From positions 178,094 to 242,093 of the forward strand of contig NZ_BCVH01000005.1 in the NCBI RefSeq assembly GCF_001591645.1: 64,000 bases of DNA. Reading direction: 5' to 3'. The notes beneath the pieces are model-generated. The model was not told the origin of the DNA and made no database searches. It was given only the letters and a program-made list of their open reading frames with translations. A program made the translations under genes and the position numbers. Of the stretch, positions 1 to 8,870 are shown one piece after another (position 1 is the stretch's first letter; every line of letters begins with the position of its first letter). This DNA is from Robertmurraya korlensis NBRC 107688 (GTDB lineage Bacteria > Bacillota > Bacilli > Bacillales > Cytobacillaceae).

Positions 1-1
1 C

Positions 2-646
2 AATATTGTGAAGTCTACCCAAGCCGATCGTCAAGTCGTCTTATTTTCAGCCACGCTTCCAGAGCATGCAGAAAAGCTAGCAAGAGAGTTGACGAAGGAA
101 GCGGAAGTCATTAAGGTGAAAAAAGATGAAACAATTGAGTCGGGTACCGTTGATCATGTGTTTTTTACTGCGGAACAACGCGATAAAATTAAGCTGCTTG
201 AAAAAATCTCGCGCTTGGAAGAGGCAAGTATTCTGGTTTTCATTAAAGATATCGGAAATTTGAATGTTGTGTCTGAAAAACTAGATTTCCAAAATGTAAA
301 AGCATCCGTTTTACATAGTGACCTAAACAAGGACAAACGTAAAAATGCTTTGAAGGATTTTCGAACAGGCAAGGTAAATATGTTACTTGCAACGGATGTG
401 GCTGCAAGAGGGTTAGACATTAAAGGGATCACGCACGTGGTTCATTATGATTTCCCTCGAGATATAGAACAATATGTGCACCGATCCGGACGTACAGGAA
501 GATTTGGGGCAGAAGGCACGGTGATCTCTTTAGTGAATGAACGTGAGGAAAGAGATTTAAAGAAATTTACTAGGGATTTGAAAAAGGACGTTGTCAAAAA
601 GGTGTTTTTTAAAGGTCAGATGGTGGATGCTGATTCAAGAAGGTAA
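2..646 (+). CDS. DEAD-box RNA helicase, C-terminal part (cut by window edge)
   Basis: ATP-dependent RNA helicase lacking its N-terminal half because the window begins inside the gene; the frame is open from base 2, so the GTG at 8 is internal. Visible motifs in order are FSATLP (motif III), LHSDL, LLATDVAARGLDI (motif V) and HRSGRTGR (motif VI), the complete second RecA-like domain. The protein ends about 40 residues after motif VI with a short basic tail (DLKKDVVKKVFFKGQ), so it has no long C-terminal RNA-binding extension of the DbpA or CshA kind. This resembles the short YfmL type of B. subtilis, a ribosome-assembly helicase, but the paralogue assignment is an inference. A strong hairpin terminator follows. 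Confidence 0.9.
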   Translation, partial: NIVKSTQADRQVVLFSATLPEHAEKLARELTKEAEVIKVKKDETIESGTVDHVFFTAEQRDKIKLLEKISRLEEASILVFIKDIGNLNVVSEKLDFQNVKASVLHSDLNKDKRKNALKDFRTGKVNMLLATDVAARGLDIKGITHVVHYDFPRDIEQYVHRSGRTGRFGAEGTVISLVNEREERDLKKFTRDLKKDVVKKVFFKGQMVDADSRR

Positions 647-651
647 TTTCC

Positions 652-680
652 AAGGAGTGGGAACAAGTTTCCCGCTCCTT
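652..680 (+). terminator. Rho-independent terminator after the helicase gene
   Basis: AAGGAG-T-GGGAA pairs with TTCCC-G-CTCCTT around a short loop. A TATAAT-like -10 (685-690) for the amidase gene lies just downstream. Confidence 0.7.
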
Positions 681-718
681 ATTGTATAATAAAGGAAACA
701 AAATAAGGGGTTGAAAGA

Positions 719-2185
719 ATGGAGAATCCACGTTTACATATAGCTTCTGAAGATTGGCTTGAAGAGGCAACCATTGATTTAATTCAGGAAAAAATGGCCT
801 CTAGTGAGGTAACCTCAAAAGAGCTTGTAACCATGTATTTGCATCGCATTCGTACGTTAGACCCAAAAATCAATTCCATTCTTGAAGTGAATCCTCATGC
901 CATTCAGATTGCTGCTAGTCTTGATGCAGAACGAAAGACGAAGGGACCACGCGGCCCGCTCCATGGGATTCCTGTATTAATTAAGGATAATATCGACACG
1001 GGTGATCATATGCATACAAGTGCAGGTTCGCTAGCTCTTGCTGATTCATATGCAAAAGAGGACTCGAAGGTAGCCGCTCTATTAAGAGAAGCGGGTGCAA
1101 TCATTTTAGGAAAAACCAATATGACCGAGTGGGCGAATTTTATGGCTGAAGGAATGAAAAGCGGATATAGCTCTCGTGGGGGACAAGTGTTAAACCCATA
1201 CGGAACTGGTCAGTTTGATGTGGGAGGATCAAGTTCGGGATCAGGTGCTTCTATTGCAGCAAACCTAGCCGTCATAGCTGTTGGTACAGAAACCTCCGGG
1301 TCCATTTTAAGTCCCGCAAGTCAAAATTCCTTAGTTGGGATAAAGCCGACGGTAGGATTAGTGAGTCGTAAGGGGATTATACCGATTTCTCACAGCCAGG
1401 ATACAGCCGGTCCAATGGCGAGAACCGTTACGGATGCAGTCTATTTATTAAGCGCTTTATCTGCTCAAGATCAAAATGACCCAGTAACATTAACCAACAC
1501 AGAGTTATCTGGAACAGACTTCACCTCCTATTTAGATCTGCAGGGGTTAAAAGGAGCACGAATTGGGATTACCCGTGATGTGTACTTTGGGTATTTAAAT
1601 GAGGGACAGCTTCAGGTGATGAATAAAGCCGTTGAAAAGCTGGTTGAACTAGGTGCAGAGGTCGTAGATCATGTAGTTATTCCTTCAACAGGACGAAAAT
1701 GGAGCTATGATGTACTCACGTATGAGTTTAAATCAGATGTGAATGCATACTTAAAAACAGTGGATTCCTCGGTTAAAGTAAGGTCACTTTCGGATGTGAT
1801 TCAGTTTAATAAAGAAAACGAAGAAACATGCTTAAAGTATGGACAAGTCGTTTTAGAGGAAGCAGAAGCTACTTCTGGTAGGCTAACCGAAGAAGCCTAT
1901 TTAAAAGCACTGGAAGAAGATCTATACTATTCAACCGAGCAGGGGATCGATTACGTGTTAAAGGAACACCAACTGGATGCGATTGTGTTCCCTAATAATT
2001 TTGGAGCAGGTATTCCTGCGAAAGCAGGCTACCCGTCGATAACAGTTCCCGCTGGATACACGAGTGAAGGAGAACCTGTTGGAATCACCTTTACAGGGAC
2101 TGCTTATAGTGAGCCAACCCTAATTAAACTCGGGTTTGCCTTCGAACAAGCAACCAAGCATCGAAAACCTCCAATTATCGAATAA
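719..2185 (+). CDS. Amidase (amidase-signature family)
   Basis: A 488-residue amidase-signature enzyme, cytoplasmic because no signal peptide is seen. The Ser-cisSer-Lys triad is visible: Lys in VLIKDNIDT (about residue 89), the glycine/serine loop GGSSSGSGAS (about 169-178) and the nucleophile region GTETSGSI (Ser about 195). The family hydrolyses amide bonds. GatA is a paralogue, but no gatB or gatC is adjacent and the C-terminal half differs, so a stand-alone amidase is more likely than the aspartyl/glutamyl-tRNA amidotransferase subunit. The substrate cannot be told. The start ATG follows AAGGGG with acceptable spacing. The gene appears monocistronic with its own promoter after the upstream terminator. 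Confidence 0.88.
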   Translation: MENPRLHIASEDWLEEATIDLIQEKMASSEVTSKELVTMYLHRIRTLDPKINSILEVNPHAIQIAASLDAERKTKGPRGPLHGIPVLIKDNIDTGDHMHTSAGSLALADSYAKEDSKVAALLREAGAIILGKTNMTEWANFMAEGMKSGYSSRGGQVLNPYGTGQFDVGGSSSGSGASIAANLAVIAVGTETSGSILSPASQNSLVGIKPTVGLVSRKGIIPISHSQDTAGPMARTVTDAVYLLSALSAQDQNDPVTLTNTELSGTDFTSYLDLQGLKGARIGITRDVYFGYLNEGQLQVMNKAVEKLVELGAEVVDHVVIPSTGRKWSYDVLTYEFKSDVNAYLKTVDSSVKVRSLSDVIQFNKENEETCLKYGQVVLEEAEATSGRLTEEAYLKALEEDLYYSTEQGIDYVLKEHQLDAIVFPNNFGAGIPAKAGYPSITVPAGYTSEGEPVGITFTGTAYSEPTLIKLGFAFEQATKHRKPPIIE

Positions 2186-2248
2186 GGTGTACCTTTCCTT
2201 CTCATACTACCTATGTAAGTATCCTCTTTTTAAAAGGAGATGTTTTAC

Positions 2249-2386
2249 ATGGGAAGAACAAAGCTTGGGAATGCCAACGCGCAGCGTAATAATAACCAAA
2301 AGCAGCAACAAACTAGCTCCGAGCTTGTAGAGTTTTCTACAACGGATAAAAAGGACATTCGTCGAAATCGTCCGATGAATCAATAA
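2249..2386 (+). CDS. Small hydrophilic protein, 45 aa
   Basis: Not recognised with confidence. An ATG preceded by AAAGGAGA at ideal spacing opens 45 codons rich in Asn, Gln, Lys and Arg (starts MGRTKLGNAN, ends RRNRPMNQ) and stops just before a strong terminator. Size and composition resemble the minor small acid-soluble spore proteins of Bacillus, but I cannot match it to a named Ssp family. No membrane segment is present. Confidence 0.65.
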   Translation: MGRTKLGNANAQRNNNQKQQQTSSELVEFSTTDKKDIRRNRPMNQ

Positions 2387-2396
2387 CAAAAAAGAA

Positions 2397-2426
2397 CTGG
2401 CCGAATCATTTTCGGCCAGTTTTTTT
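2397..2426. terminator. Bidirectional terminator
   Basis: CTGGCCGAA and TTCGGCCAG flank a 5-nt loop, with a T run on the + side and an A run (T on the - strand) on the other. It serves the small gene at 2249 and the convergent oxidoreductase. Confidence 0.85.
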
Positions 2427-3960
2427 AATCCAATTCCACTTTTTTAAGTGGCTTGTTTGCGGGCCCCTCCACAACTTCACCATCGTAAGTATATCGTGAT
2501 CCATGACAAGGGCAATCCCATGTGCGATCTCCGTGATTCCATTCCACTTCACACCCTAAATGAGTACAAGTCGTATCTACGAGATGAAGACAGCCGTCAT
2601 GGTCGCGATAAGCACCAGCGCGCTCTCCTTTTACCATAACGACAGCCCCTTCATCAACTTCCACTTCGTTCGGCTCTTTCCCGACGTATTCAAGCTTCCC
2701 TTTTACTAGGTGCTTTGCTACATCTGCATTCAGTTTAATGAACTTTTTAATATCCGGATCAGCATCGAAGCGCTGAGGAGCATAAAAGTCACGATAGGCA
2801 TTTTCTTTTTCAAGGATGGTATCTGCAAGAACAAGTGCTGCTTGTGTTCCGTTAGTCATTCCCCATTTACGATACCCGGTTGCGATATGAATATTGGGAT
2901 TATTCTCAGTAACAGGTCCAATATAAGGGATTTTATCTAGTGTAATCATATCCTGTGCCGACCAGCGGTACTTGTACTCTTTAATACCAAGGACATCATT
3001 AGCAAATTTCTCAAGAGCCAAGTAATGCTCCAATGTATCAACACCTTGTCCAGTCTTATGACCGTCACCACTCACTAAAACGAGTTGTTCCCCATTATCC
3101 AGTGGAGTTGAACGTAATGACCGTGTAGGAGAATCGGCGCTATAGTACATTCCGCCAGGAAACTCCTTTTGTGTTGTAACCGCAACGATATAGGAACGTT
3201 TAATTTCTAGCCGAGTAAAATAAAAGCCATTTTTATCAACAAATGGATAATGAGACGCTGCAATGACATGCTTGCACGTTACCTTTTTCCCATTTCTTAA
3301 TACGACCTTAGGTTGGGAGCCCTCCTCAACATCGGTAGCCGTTACATTTTCATAGACCACACCACCCGCTTCAATAAATTTGCGTAAAAGCACGTTTAAG
3401 TATTTGAGTGGGTGAAATTGAGCTTGATCATGCATTACAAGGGTAGACATGGATTTCATGTTAAAGGGAAGAGCTTCCTCTGTTAACTCACCACGAATGC
3501 CTAACTTTTGATAGGCATCGGCTTCCTCCTCCACTTTATAGGCATTTTTCTCTGAAACTGCATAAATAAAAGCCTCTTGGTTTGAGAAATCGCATTCGAT
3601 ACTGTGTTCGTTTACCATTCGACTGATAAATTCCATTGCGTCTGTAGCGCCTTGGTAATAAAGTTTTGCTCGTTCTTCTCCAAAGTTTTGGAGCAACTCA
3701 TTATATATTAAGCCATGCTGAGCCGTGATTTTTGCCGTCGTATGGCCAGTCGTTCCATTTAGAACTCTTCCGGCTTCTAGTATGGCAACCTTTAAGCCTT
3801 TATTAGCTAAAAGATAACCTGCTGTTATGCCGGTGATTCCTGCCCCGACAATAGCGACATCTACGTTGATATCCTCGATTAAAGAATTGTAAATGGGTAA
3901 ATCCATATCTCTCCAGTATGGTTCTGGAAAGCGGGGCATTTCATAATCCTTCATAGACAT
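2425..3960 (-). CDS. yhfW: FAD-dependent oxidoreductase with C-terminal Rieske domain (YhfW-like)
   Basis: 511 residues in two parts. The N-terminal DAO-type FAD domain begins with the dinucleotide fold VAIVGAGITGITAG (about 36-49) and contains a glycine-oxidase-like body. The C-terminal Rieske [2Fe-2S] domain carries CTHLGC and CPCHGS, giving the Cys-His/Cys-His cluster ligands (about 466-490). The architecture and length match B. subtilis YhfW (509 aa). The physiological substrate of this family is not established. The start ATG sits 6 nt after GAGGAGGA; a second in-frame ATG two codons later is possible. It is divergent from the glycosylase gene at 4101. Confidence 0.9.
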   Translation of the reverse strand: MSMKDYEMPRFPEPYWRDMDLPIYNSLIEDINVDVAIVGAGITGITAGYLLANKGLKVAILEAGRVLNGTTGHTTAKITAQHGLIYNELLQNFGEERAKLYYQGATDAMEFISRMVNEHSIECDFSNQEAFIYAVSEKNAYKVEEEADAYQKLGIRGELTEEALPFNMKSMSTLVMHDQAQFHPLKYLNVLLRKFIEAGGVVYENVTATDVEEGSQPKVVLRNGKKVTCKHVIAASHYPFVDKNGFYFTRLEIKRSYIVAVTTQKEFPGGMYYSADSPTRSLRSTPLDNGEQLVLVSGDGHKTGQGVDTLEHYLALEKFANDVLGIKEYKYRWSAQDMITLDKIPYIGPVTENNPNIHIATGYRKWGMTNGTQAALVLADTILEKENAYRDFYAPQRFDADPDIKKFIKLNADVAKHLVKGKLEYVGKEPNEVEVDEGAVVMVKGERAGAYRDHDGCLHLVDTTCTHLGCEVEWNHGDRTWDCPCHGSRYTYDGEVVEGPANKPLKKVELD

Positions 3961-4100
3961 AGCCGTTCCTCCTCAAATCTACTAGATAAACATAATTTTT
4001 CCAAGTGAGAGAGAAATATGTATAAGGGAAAGGATAAATTTTAAAGACGTACATGTGGTTTTGTACATACTAAAAGAAACAAAACAAAGGGGGGACCATC

Positions 4101-4913
4101 ATGCCTGAACTACCAGAAATGGAGACGTATCGGAAGTTGTTAAGTGAGCGATTGTCAGGGAAAGAAATTTCAAATGTGGCCATTAACCGTGAGAAATCCA
4201 TCAATATGGAGAGCGGAACTTTTATCAATAAAGTGAAAGGAGCAAAAATTCAAGCCATTCATAGAAGAGCAAAGCACTTAATTTTTAAGCTAAGTACGGG
4301 AGACAATCTGTTGCTCCATTTAATGCTTGGTGGGTGGATATATATCGGAAGTGAAAATGACCAGCCGAACCGAACCAAACAGGTGATTCTTTCCTTTGGA
4401 GAAATGGAGTTATATTTTATTGGTTTACGGCTAGGATATTTGCATCTTTTATCAGAAACAGAGCTGGAAAAGGAGCTCTCTGACCTAGGTCCTGAACCGT
4501 TGAATGGACATTTACCTTATGCAGCTTGGCAGGATTTAATCGGAGGAAAAAGAGGGCGGCTTAAAACCACTCTTCTTGACCAACAATTTATTGCGGGAAT
4601 AGGAAATTGCTACTCTGATGAGATTTGTTACGGAGCTCGACTCATGCCAACCAAGCAAGCAGATACACTGGATGAGGAAATGCAAAAGGATCTTTATGAG
4701 GCGATTCAGTCGGTCCTACAAAGAGCACTTGGATTTGGAGGCTATATGGATCAGCCATTGTATAAAGGAGATACCTTTACAGGAGGCTATAATGACCATT
4801 GTTTTGTTTATGATCGGGAAGGGGAATTGTGCGGAAGATGCGAGGGAACGATTTGTTTTGAAGAGGTTTCCTCGAGAAAATGCTTTTATTGTCCAAAATG
4901 TCAAAGGAAGTAA
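4101..4913 (+). CDS. Fpg/Nei-family DNA glycosylase / AP lyase
   Basis: 270-residue base-excision repair enzyme. After Met removal the N-terminal Pro of MPELPEMETY is the catalytic nucleophile, followed by the conserved Glu. The helix-two-turns-helix region reads GIGNCYSDEI, and the C-terminal zinc finger is intact (CGRC and CPKC). The family removes oxidised bases and cleaves the abasic site by beta/delta elimination. The sequence is MPELPEMETY rather than the MPELPEVET usual for MutM, and it lies outside the polA-mutM-coaE context, so it is probably a second family member whose specificity (Fpg- or Nei-like) cannot be read from the sequence. RBS is GGGGGGA before the ATG. Confidence 0.88.
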   Translation: MPELPEMETYRKLLSERLSGKEISNVAINREKSINMESGTFINKVKGAKIQAIHRRAKHLIFKLSTGDNLLLHLMLGGWIYIGSENDQPNRTKQVILSFGEMELYFIGLRLGYLHLLSETELEKELSDLGPEPLNGHLPYAAWQDLIGGKRGRLKTTLLDQQFIAGIGNCYSDEICYGARLMPTKQADTLDEEMQKDLYEAIQSVLQRALGFGGYMDQPLYKGDTFTGGYNDHCFVYDREGELCGRCEGTICFEEVSSRKCFYCPKCQRK

Positions 4914-4915
4914 AA

Positions 4916-4943
4916 AAGTGGCCCGATCAGACTCGAGCCACTT
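4916..4943 (-). terminator. Terminator for the small membrane gene
   Basis: AAGTGGC...GCCACTT with an inner CGA/TCG stem. On the - strand the one imperfect position becomes a G-U pair and a run of T follows, so it is better formed in that direction. Confidence 0.65.
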
Positions 4944-4947
4944 GCTT

Positions 4948-5082
4948 CTATTCTTTTGGAGCGGGATCAATTCGATGTGCATCCTCTGAATCAAGAGCTT
5001 TTCTAAGATAATAGATAAATACACCACCTACAATTCCTAAGCAAATAACAAATCCAACGGTTGTTACCCACATCAAACCCAT
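4948..5082 (-). CDS. Small single-pass membrane protein, 44 aa
   Basis: Starts MGLMWVTTVG. One hydrophobic segment (about residues 3-27, including a GIVGG motif) is followed by a short charged tail (RKALDSEDAHRIDPAPKE), predicting N-out/C-in insertion. The ATG at 5082 follows AAAGGAGGGA at good spacing; a longer frame upstream to 5133 lacks an RBS. It resembles the YtzI-type mini membrane proteins of bacilli in general design, but I cannot assign it. Confidence 0.65.
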   Translation of the reverse strand: MGLMWVTTVGFVICLGIVGGVFIYYLRKALDSEDAHRIDPAPKE

Positions 5083-5203
5083 GGAAATCCCTCCTTTACA
5101 CACTATATGAAGGGGGCAATGAATCTTTTCCAATTTGGAAACATTCTCCTTGATTTTTTTAGAGGAGGAAGATGAATTCTATTATTGTTAGGAGGTGGAA
5201 AAT

Positions 5204-5818
5204 ATGCTTAAAAAGCTATTCTTGGGAATTGTTTTATTACTGTCATTGGTGGTTATCCCGATAAACTCGTTCGCACAACAAGTGTATACGGTCCAACCGG
5301 GAGATAGCTTATGGAAAATTGCTGTTCGTTATCAAGTGGGATTGTCTGAAATTATTCAAATGAACCCGCAATTCAAAAATCCAGCTCTAATCTATCCGGG
5401 TCAAAAGGTAAACATTCCAAACTTTGATGCAACCAAGTCCATTGAAAACCAAGTGGTACAACTGACCAATCAAGAGCGTGCAAAGTATGGGTTAAAACCG
5501 CTAGTTGCGGACTGGGAACTGGCAAGAGTGGCACGTTACAAATCAGCTGATATGAGAGACCGGAACTATTTTTCGCATACAAGCCCTACATACGGATCGC
5601 CATTTGAAATGATGAAAAACTTCGGCATTTCGTACCGTAGTGCAGGAGAAAATATTGCAGCGGGTCAACGCACACCGCAAGAGGTAGTGACTGCATGGAT
5701 GAACAGTGAAGGTCACCGCAAAAACATCCTGAGCTCTGGATATACGCACATCGGAGTCGGCTATGCTCAAGGCGGGTCAAAGCAGCATTACTGGACACAA
5801 ATGTTTATATCGAAGTAG
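5204..5818 (+). CDS. Secreted LysM + CAP-domain protein
   Basis: 204 residues. A signal peptide (MLKKLFLGIVLLLSLVVIP..., cleavage near SFAQ-Q) is followed by one LysM peptidoglycan-binding repeat (YTVQPGDSLWKIA to VNIPN, about 26-69) and a CAP/SCP domain (about 80-204) with QERAKYGLKPL, NYFSHTSP, GENIAAG and WMNSEGHRKNIL. The His and Glu residues typical of the CAP cavity are present. The protein belongs to the YkwD/SafA-LysM style of exported spore or wall proteins in bacilli; the molecular function of bacterial CAP proteins is largely unknown. The start was chosen as the ATG at 5204, 6-7 nt after GGAGGTGG, rather than the GTG at 5195 that lies within that RBS. Confidence 0.88.
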   Translation: MLKKLFLGIVLLLSLVVIPINSFAQQVYTVQPGDSLWKIAVRYQVGLSEIIQMNPQFKNPALIYPGQKVNIPNFDATKSIENQVVQLTNQERAKYGLKPLVADWELARVARYKSADMRDRNYFSHTSPTYGSPFEMMKNFGISYRSAGENIAAGQRTPQEVVTAWMNSEGHRKNILSSGYTHIGVGYAQGGSKQHYWTQMFISK

Positions 5819-5820
5819 GA

Positions 5821-5851
5821 AAAGTCGGAGGTTTTTACTCCGGCTTTTTTA
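5821..5851 (+). terminator. Terminator after the CAP gene
   Basis: AAAAGTCGGAG pairs with CTCCGGCTTTT (one G-U) and runs into six T. Confidence 0.8.
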
Positions 5852-6005
5852 TTTGGTTTTCCTATTCGTATGCACTATCATCCTCGATTTACCACCAGTC
5901 CTACTCCTCTCTAAGCCTCAAGTCTTATATGAAAATCAAGCTTAAGCTCGTTATGAGAAGTTTGAAATCTAGGTAAGATGATATCAAGAAGGGAGGCAAC
6001 AACAA

Positions 6006-6350
6006 ATGAAAAAATTCGGGTTGCTTTTAATAGGAGGCATTGCAGCGTTAGTTTTATTAGCAAATCTTGGTCCAATGGTAGGGTTAGTAGTCAGCATGGC
6101 GATTCTGTACTTTGTGTTTAAGCAGTTTTTAAAGACAGATTCGATGGGGATGAAGATCGGGTTAGGAATCCTAGGATTCATTCTCCTGATGGCGTCTATC
6201 TCTAACGCACCAGCGCTTGTTGGGATTGTAGCTGCATATATTCTCTATGGTGTTTACAAAAAATTTAATGAAACAAAAGTAATGGAAAAAGTTTCAAATG
6301 ACCCTTTTCAAAACTTTGAAAAGCAATGGTCTGAACTAAAAAATAATTAA
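6006..6350 (+). CDS. liaI: LiaI-like small membrane protein
   Basis: 114 residues, three to four hydrophobic stretches (about 5-22, 24-42, 50-80) and a charged cytoplasmic tail ending FEKQWSELKNN. Position as first gene before a PspA-family gene and the LiaF-LiaS-LiaR genes identifies it as the LiaI homologue, which in B. subtilis recruits LiaH to the membrane during cell-envelope stress. It is slightly shorter than B. subtilis LiaI (126 aa). RBS is GGGAGGC before ATG. By analogy the promoter in front of it is the main target of phosphorylated LiaR; I did not identify a LiaR site. Confidence 0.85.
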   Translation: MKKFGLLLIGGIAALVLLANLGPMVGLVVSMAILYFVFKQFLKTDSMGMKIGLGILGFILLMASISNAPALVGIVAAYILYGVYKKFNETKVMEKVSNDPFQNFEKQWSELKNN

Positions 6351-6374
6351 TTCTAAAAAGAGGAGAGATATTTA

Positions 6375-7013
6375 ATGTCAAACTTATTTACTCGATTAAA
6401 AAACACGATTGTAGCCGATCTAAATGAAGTACTAGAACAAAAGGAAAACAAAAATCCGATTGTGATGCTAAACCAGTATTTACGTGAATGTGAGCTAGAA
6501 ACAGAAAAAGTGAGAAAGCTTGTTGAAAGACAATATAATTTACGTGATGGTTTTACTCGCGAGTGGAAGCAAGCACAGGAACTGGCTGAAAAAAGAAAAT
6601 ATCAAGCGGAAGTAGCACAAAATGCAGGTGAAACAGATCTTTATACATTTGCCAGTGCGGAGCAGCTTCAATACGAAGAGAGAGCCACACGATTAAGTGA
6701 ATCCCTTCGTTACACGGAAAATCAATTACAGGAGCTTGAGCAAAAATACGAGGAAATGAAGCACAAGCTAAAAGACATGCATATACGTCGCATGGAGTTA
6801 ATGGGAAGAGAAAATCTATCTCGTGCCCACCATCAAATGAATAAAGTGCTAGACAGTGACAACTACGCAAACCAATCCGGTTCGCGCTTTCAAGAAATAG
6901 AGTCGTACCTTGATCGTATCGAGGAGAAAGTAAATACCTCCTACTACAGAAACACCATTGATGCTCGCATCGCCAAACTAGAAAAAGAAATGAAAGAAAC
7001 TACTACTTTATAA
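6375..7013 (+). CDS. liaH: PspA/IM30-family protein LiaH
   Basis: 212 residues, almost entirely alpha-helical coiled coil with heptad-rich stretches (for example about 30-150 with many E/K/Q). The N-terminus (MSNLFTRLKNTIVADLNEVL) and the NPIVMLNQYLRE segment are typical of PspA/LiaH. It forms ring-like oligomers that protect the cytoplasmic membrane under envelope stress and is docked by LiaI. It follows liaI by 24 nt with its own GAGGAGAG RBS. A stable hairpin after it probably limits read-through into liaF, as expected if liaIH need far higher expression than the signalling genes. Confidence 0.92.
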   Translation: MSNLFTRLKNTIVADLNEVLEQKENKNPIVMLNQYLRECELETEKVRKLVERQYNLRDGFTREWKQAQELAEKRKYQAEVAQNAGETDLYTFASAEQLQYEERATRLSESLRYTENQLQELEQKYEEMKHKLKDMHIRRMELMGRENLSRAHHQMNKVLDSDNYANQSGSRFQEIESYLDRIEEKVNTSYYRNTIDARIAKLEKEMKETTTL

Positions 7014-7043
7014 AAAAAACTGGTATTGTAAAAGATAGAGCTT

Positions 7044-7068
7044 AGAAGGCGTAGCGTTTACGCCTTCT
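7044..7068 (+). terminator. Intercistronic hairpin between liaH and liaF
   Basis: A perfect 10-bp stem AGAAGGCGTA/TACGCCTTCT with 5-nt loop and no T run. Likely a partial terminator or RNA-stabilising structure separating high liaIH from low liaFSR expression. Confidence 0.65.
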
Positions 7069-7098
7069 ATAGGTATATACAGGAGAGGAGGAATCAAC

Positions 7099-7836
7099 AT
7101 GGTAGGAAAAAAGAAGAGTGATCTTCTCAGCTGGGCAGTTATGTTTGGAATTGTAGTGTTATTACTTGAAGTCACTTTCTTTAATCGTGGACTGATCTTC
7201 TCCCTCCTTGTTGCATCAGGAATGATCTACATCGGGAGGAAGCGCCAGCCAAAAACATCAGGCAAGTTCTTATTTTGGGCAGGAACGATCTTCTTTATTT
7301 TAAGCGTATTTAATATGATGACGATTAAAGTCTTTTTGTTTGGAATACTGGGCTATTTAATCATTCAATTTGCCAAGTCCAAGCGTTCCCCAGAAAAAAT
7401 TCAGCCTGAGGTAGTGGAGGGAGAAACAAGTACTCCACAGACTGAAGCCATTGTGAAGAAAACGCCCTTATTTGAAAATACTATTTTCGGTGAACAGAGA
7501 ACGAAAGACCATGTGTATGAATGGAATGATATTAATATACAGACAGGAATCGGTGACACGATCATCGACCTAAGCTATACCGTTTTACCAAAAGGTGAGA
7601 CGATTATATTTGTACGAGGATTAGTCGGGAATATCCAGATTCAAGTTCCTTACGATGTTGAGGTTTGCGTGAATCACAGTGTTCTGGCTGGCTCTAGTAA
7701 TATATTGAATGTAACAGGAGATAAGCTGTTCAATCAGAGACAACATGTGCAAACGAGCGAGTATGAGAAAGCGGATCAGAAGGTGAAGGTATTCACTTCG
7801 ATGCTGGTGGGTGACCTCGAGGTGAAGCGAGTATGA
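7099..7836 (+). CDS. liaF: LiaF, inhibitor of the LiaRS two-component system
   Basis: 245 residues. The N-terminal third has about four membrane segments (15-33, 35-45, 54-71, 74-90). The soluble C-terminal part from about 130 is the cell-wall-active-antibiotics-response domain (KTPLFENTIFGEQ, DIIDLSYTVLPKGE-like region, GDLEVKRV at the end). In B. subtilis LiaF keeps LiaS in its off state until envelope stress. The stop overlaps the liaS start (ATGA type), supporting translational coupling. RBS is GGAGAGGAGG. Confidence 0.9.
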   Translation: MVGKKKSDLLSWAVMFGIVVLLLEVTFFNRGLIFSLLVASGMIYIGRKRQPKTSGKFLFWAGTIFFILSVFNMMTIKVFLFGILGYLIIQFAKSKRSPEKIQPEVVEGETSTPQTEAIVKKTPLFENTIFGEQRTKDHVYEWNDINIQTGIGDTIIDLSYTVLPKGETIIFVRGLVGNIQIQVPYDVEVCVNHSVLAGSSNILNVTGDKLFNQRQHVQTSEYEKADQKVKVFTSMLVGDLEVKRV

Positions 7837-8870
7837 GTATCGTACAACGCCAAATCGTGTGGGGCATTACGCTTTCTCTATTAGTCTTCATCTTTTTATC
7901 CATCTCTTTTTTCATGGCTTTTCCAGTCTACAATTGGTCTGAACTCTGGGAAGTTGATTTAATGGATATCCCATTCATCTTCTTTCTTCCAAGCGTAAGT
8001 ATTGCGATTGGAATTTTGTTTGGTTTGGGGTCTGGGTTCTATTGGAGTAAGCAGATGCAAACAATTGATGATCTTCTTCATGAAGTAGAGGAAGGACGCG
8101 CTAGTCAGAGGGAGAACGGCATCTCCTATGAACCGATCCTCCAAAGAGTTCGGAAAATCCAAAAGCAAATTGCTGACCAAGCAAAGGCTTCTCAGAAGCT
8201 TGCGAATGAAAAAGCAGAGGATCAGGAAAATCGGATTCAAGAAATCATCTCTCAAGAACGCAATCGGTTAGCCAGAGAGCTCCATGACTCGGTAAGCCAG
8301 CAGCTCTTTGCAGCTTCGATGATGATGTCTGCAATCAATGAAACGAAGCAGGTTGAGAGTGAAGATCGAGAAGCAAAGCAGATGAAGATGGTAGAAGAAA
8401 TGATTCACCAGTCTCAATTGGAAATGAGAGCGCTTCTTCTTCATTTACGTCCAGTGCCGTTAAAAGGAAAAACCCTACAAGAAGGAATCGAAGAGTTGTT
8501 AGTCGAACTATCACAAAAAGTAACGATGGAAATAGGATGGAAGGTAGAGGAGTTTCCTCTGGATAAAGGGGTAGAGGACCATCTCTTTCGAATCCTTCAG
8601 GAATCTGTATCGAACATTCTTCGTCATTCAAAGGCGAAGGAGCTGGAGGTTTTGCTCATACAACGAGACAATTTTATCATTATGAGGGTAGTAGATGATG
8701 GGATTGGATTTGATGTGGAAGAATCAAAAGCTGGTTCGTATGGACTTCAAAATATGCATGAACGTGCAGTCGAAATAGGTGGAACGTGTAAAATTATTAG
8801 TGTGAAAAATAAAGGTACCCGTCTAGAAGTAAAGGTTCCGTTGATGAGGAAGGGTGAGAGCAGTGATTAG
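7833..8870 (+). CDS. liaS: Sensor histidine kinase LiaS
   Basis: 345 residues. Two membrane helices (about 9-30 and 48-70) enclose a very short extracytoplasmic loop, the intramembrane-sensing design. A linker/coiled coil (about 75-140) leads to a HisKA_3 dimerisation domain with phospho-accepting His151 in [14 protein letters not shown], then an ATPase domain with [16 protein letters not shown] (N box), DDGIGFD and [12 protein letters not shown]. It phosphorylates LiaR. Overlaps liaF by 4 nt and liaR by 8 nt, so the three genes are one translationally coupled unit. Confidence 0.93.
   Translation: MSIVQRQIVWGITLSLLVFIFLSISFFMAFPVYNWSELWEVDLMDIPFIFFLPSVSIAIGILFGLGSGFYWSKQMQTIDDLLHEVEEGRASQRENGISYEPILQRVRKIQKQIADQAKASQKLANEKAEDQENRIQEIISQERNRLARELHDSVSQQLFAASMMMSAINETKQVESEDREAKQMKMVEEMIHQSQLEMRALLLHLRPVPLKGKTLQEGIEELLVELSQKVTMEIGWKVEEFPLDKGVEDHLFRILQESVSNILRHSKAKELEVLLIQRDNFIIMRVVDDGIGFDVEESKAGSYGLQNMHERAVEIGGTCKIISVKNKGTRLEVKVPLMRKGESSD

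Noticed and set aside
2136..2389. Two longer frames overlapping the 45-aa gene
   Set aside because: The 2249 start has a perfect RBS and its product ends at the terminator; the other frames have neither.
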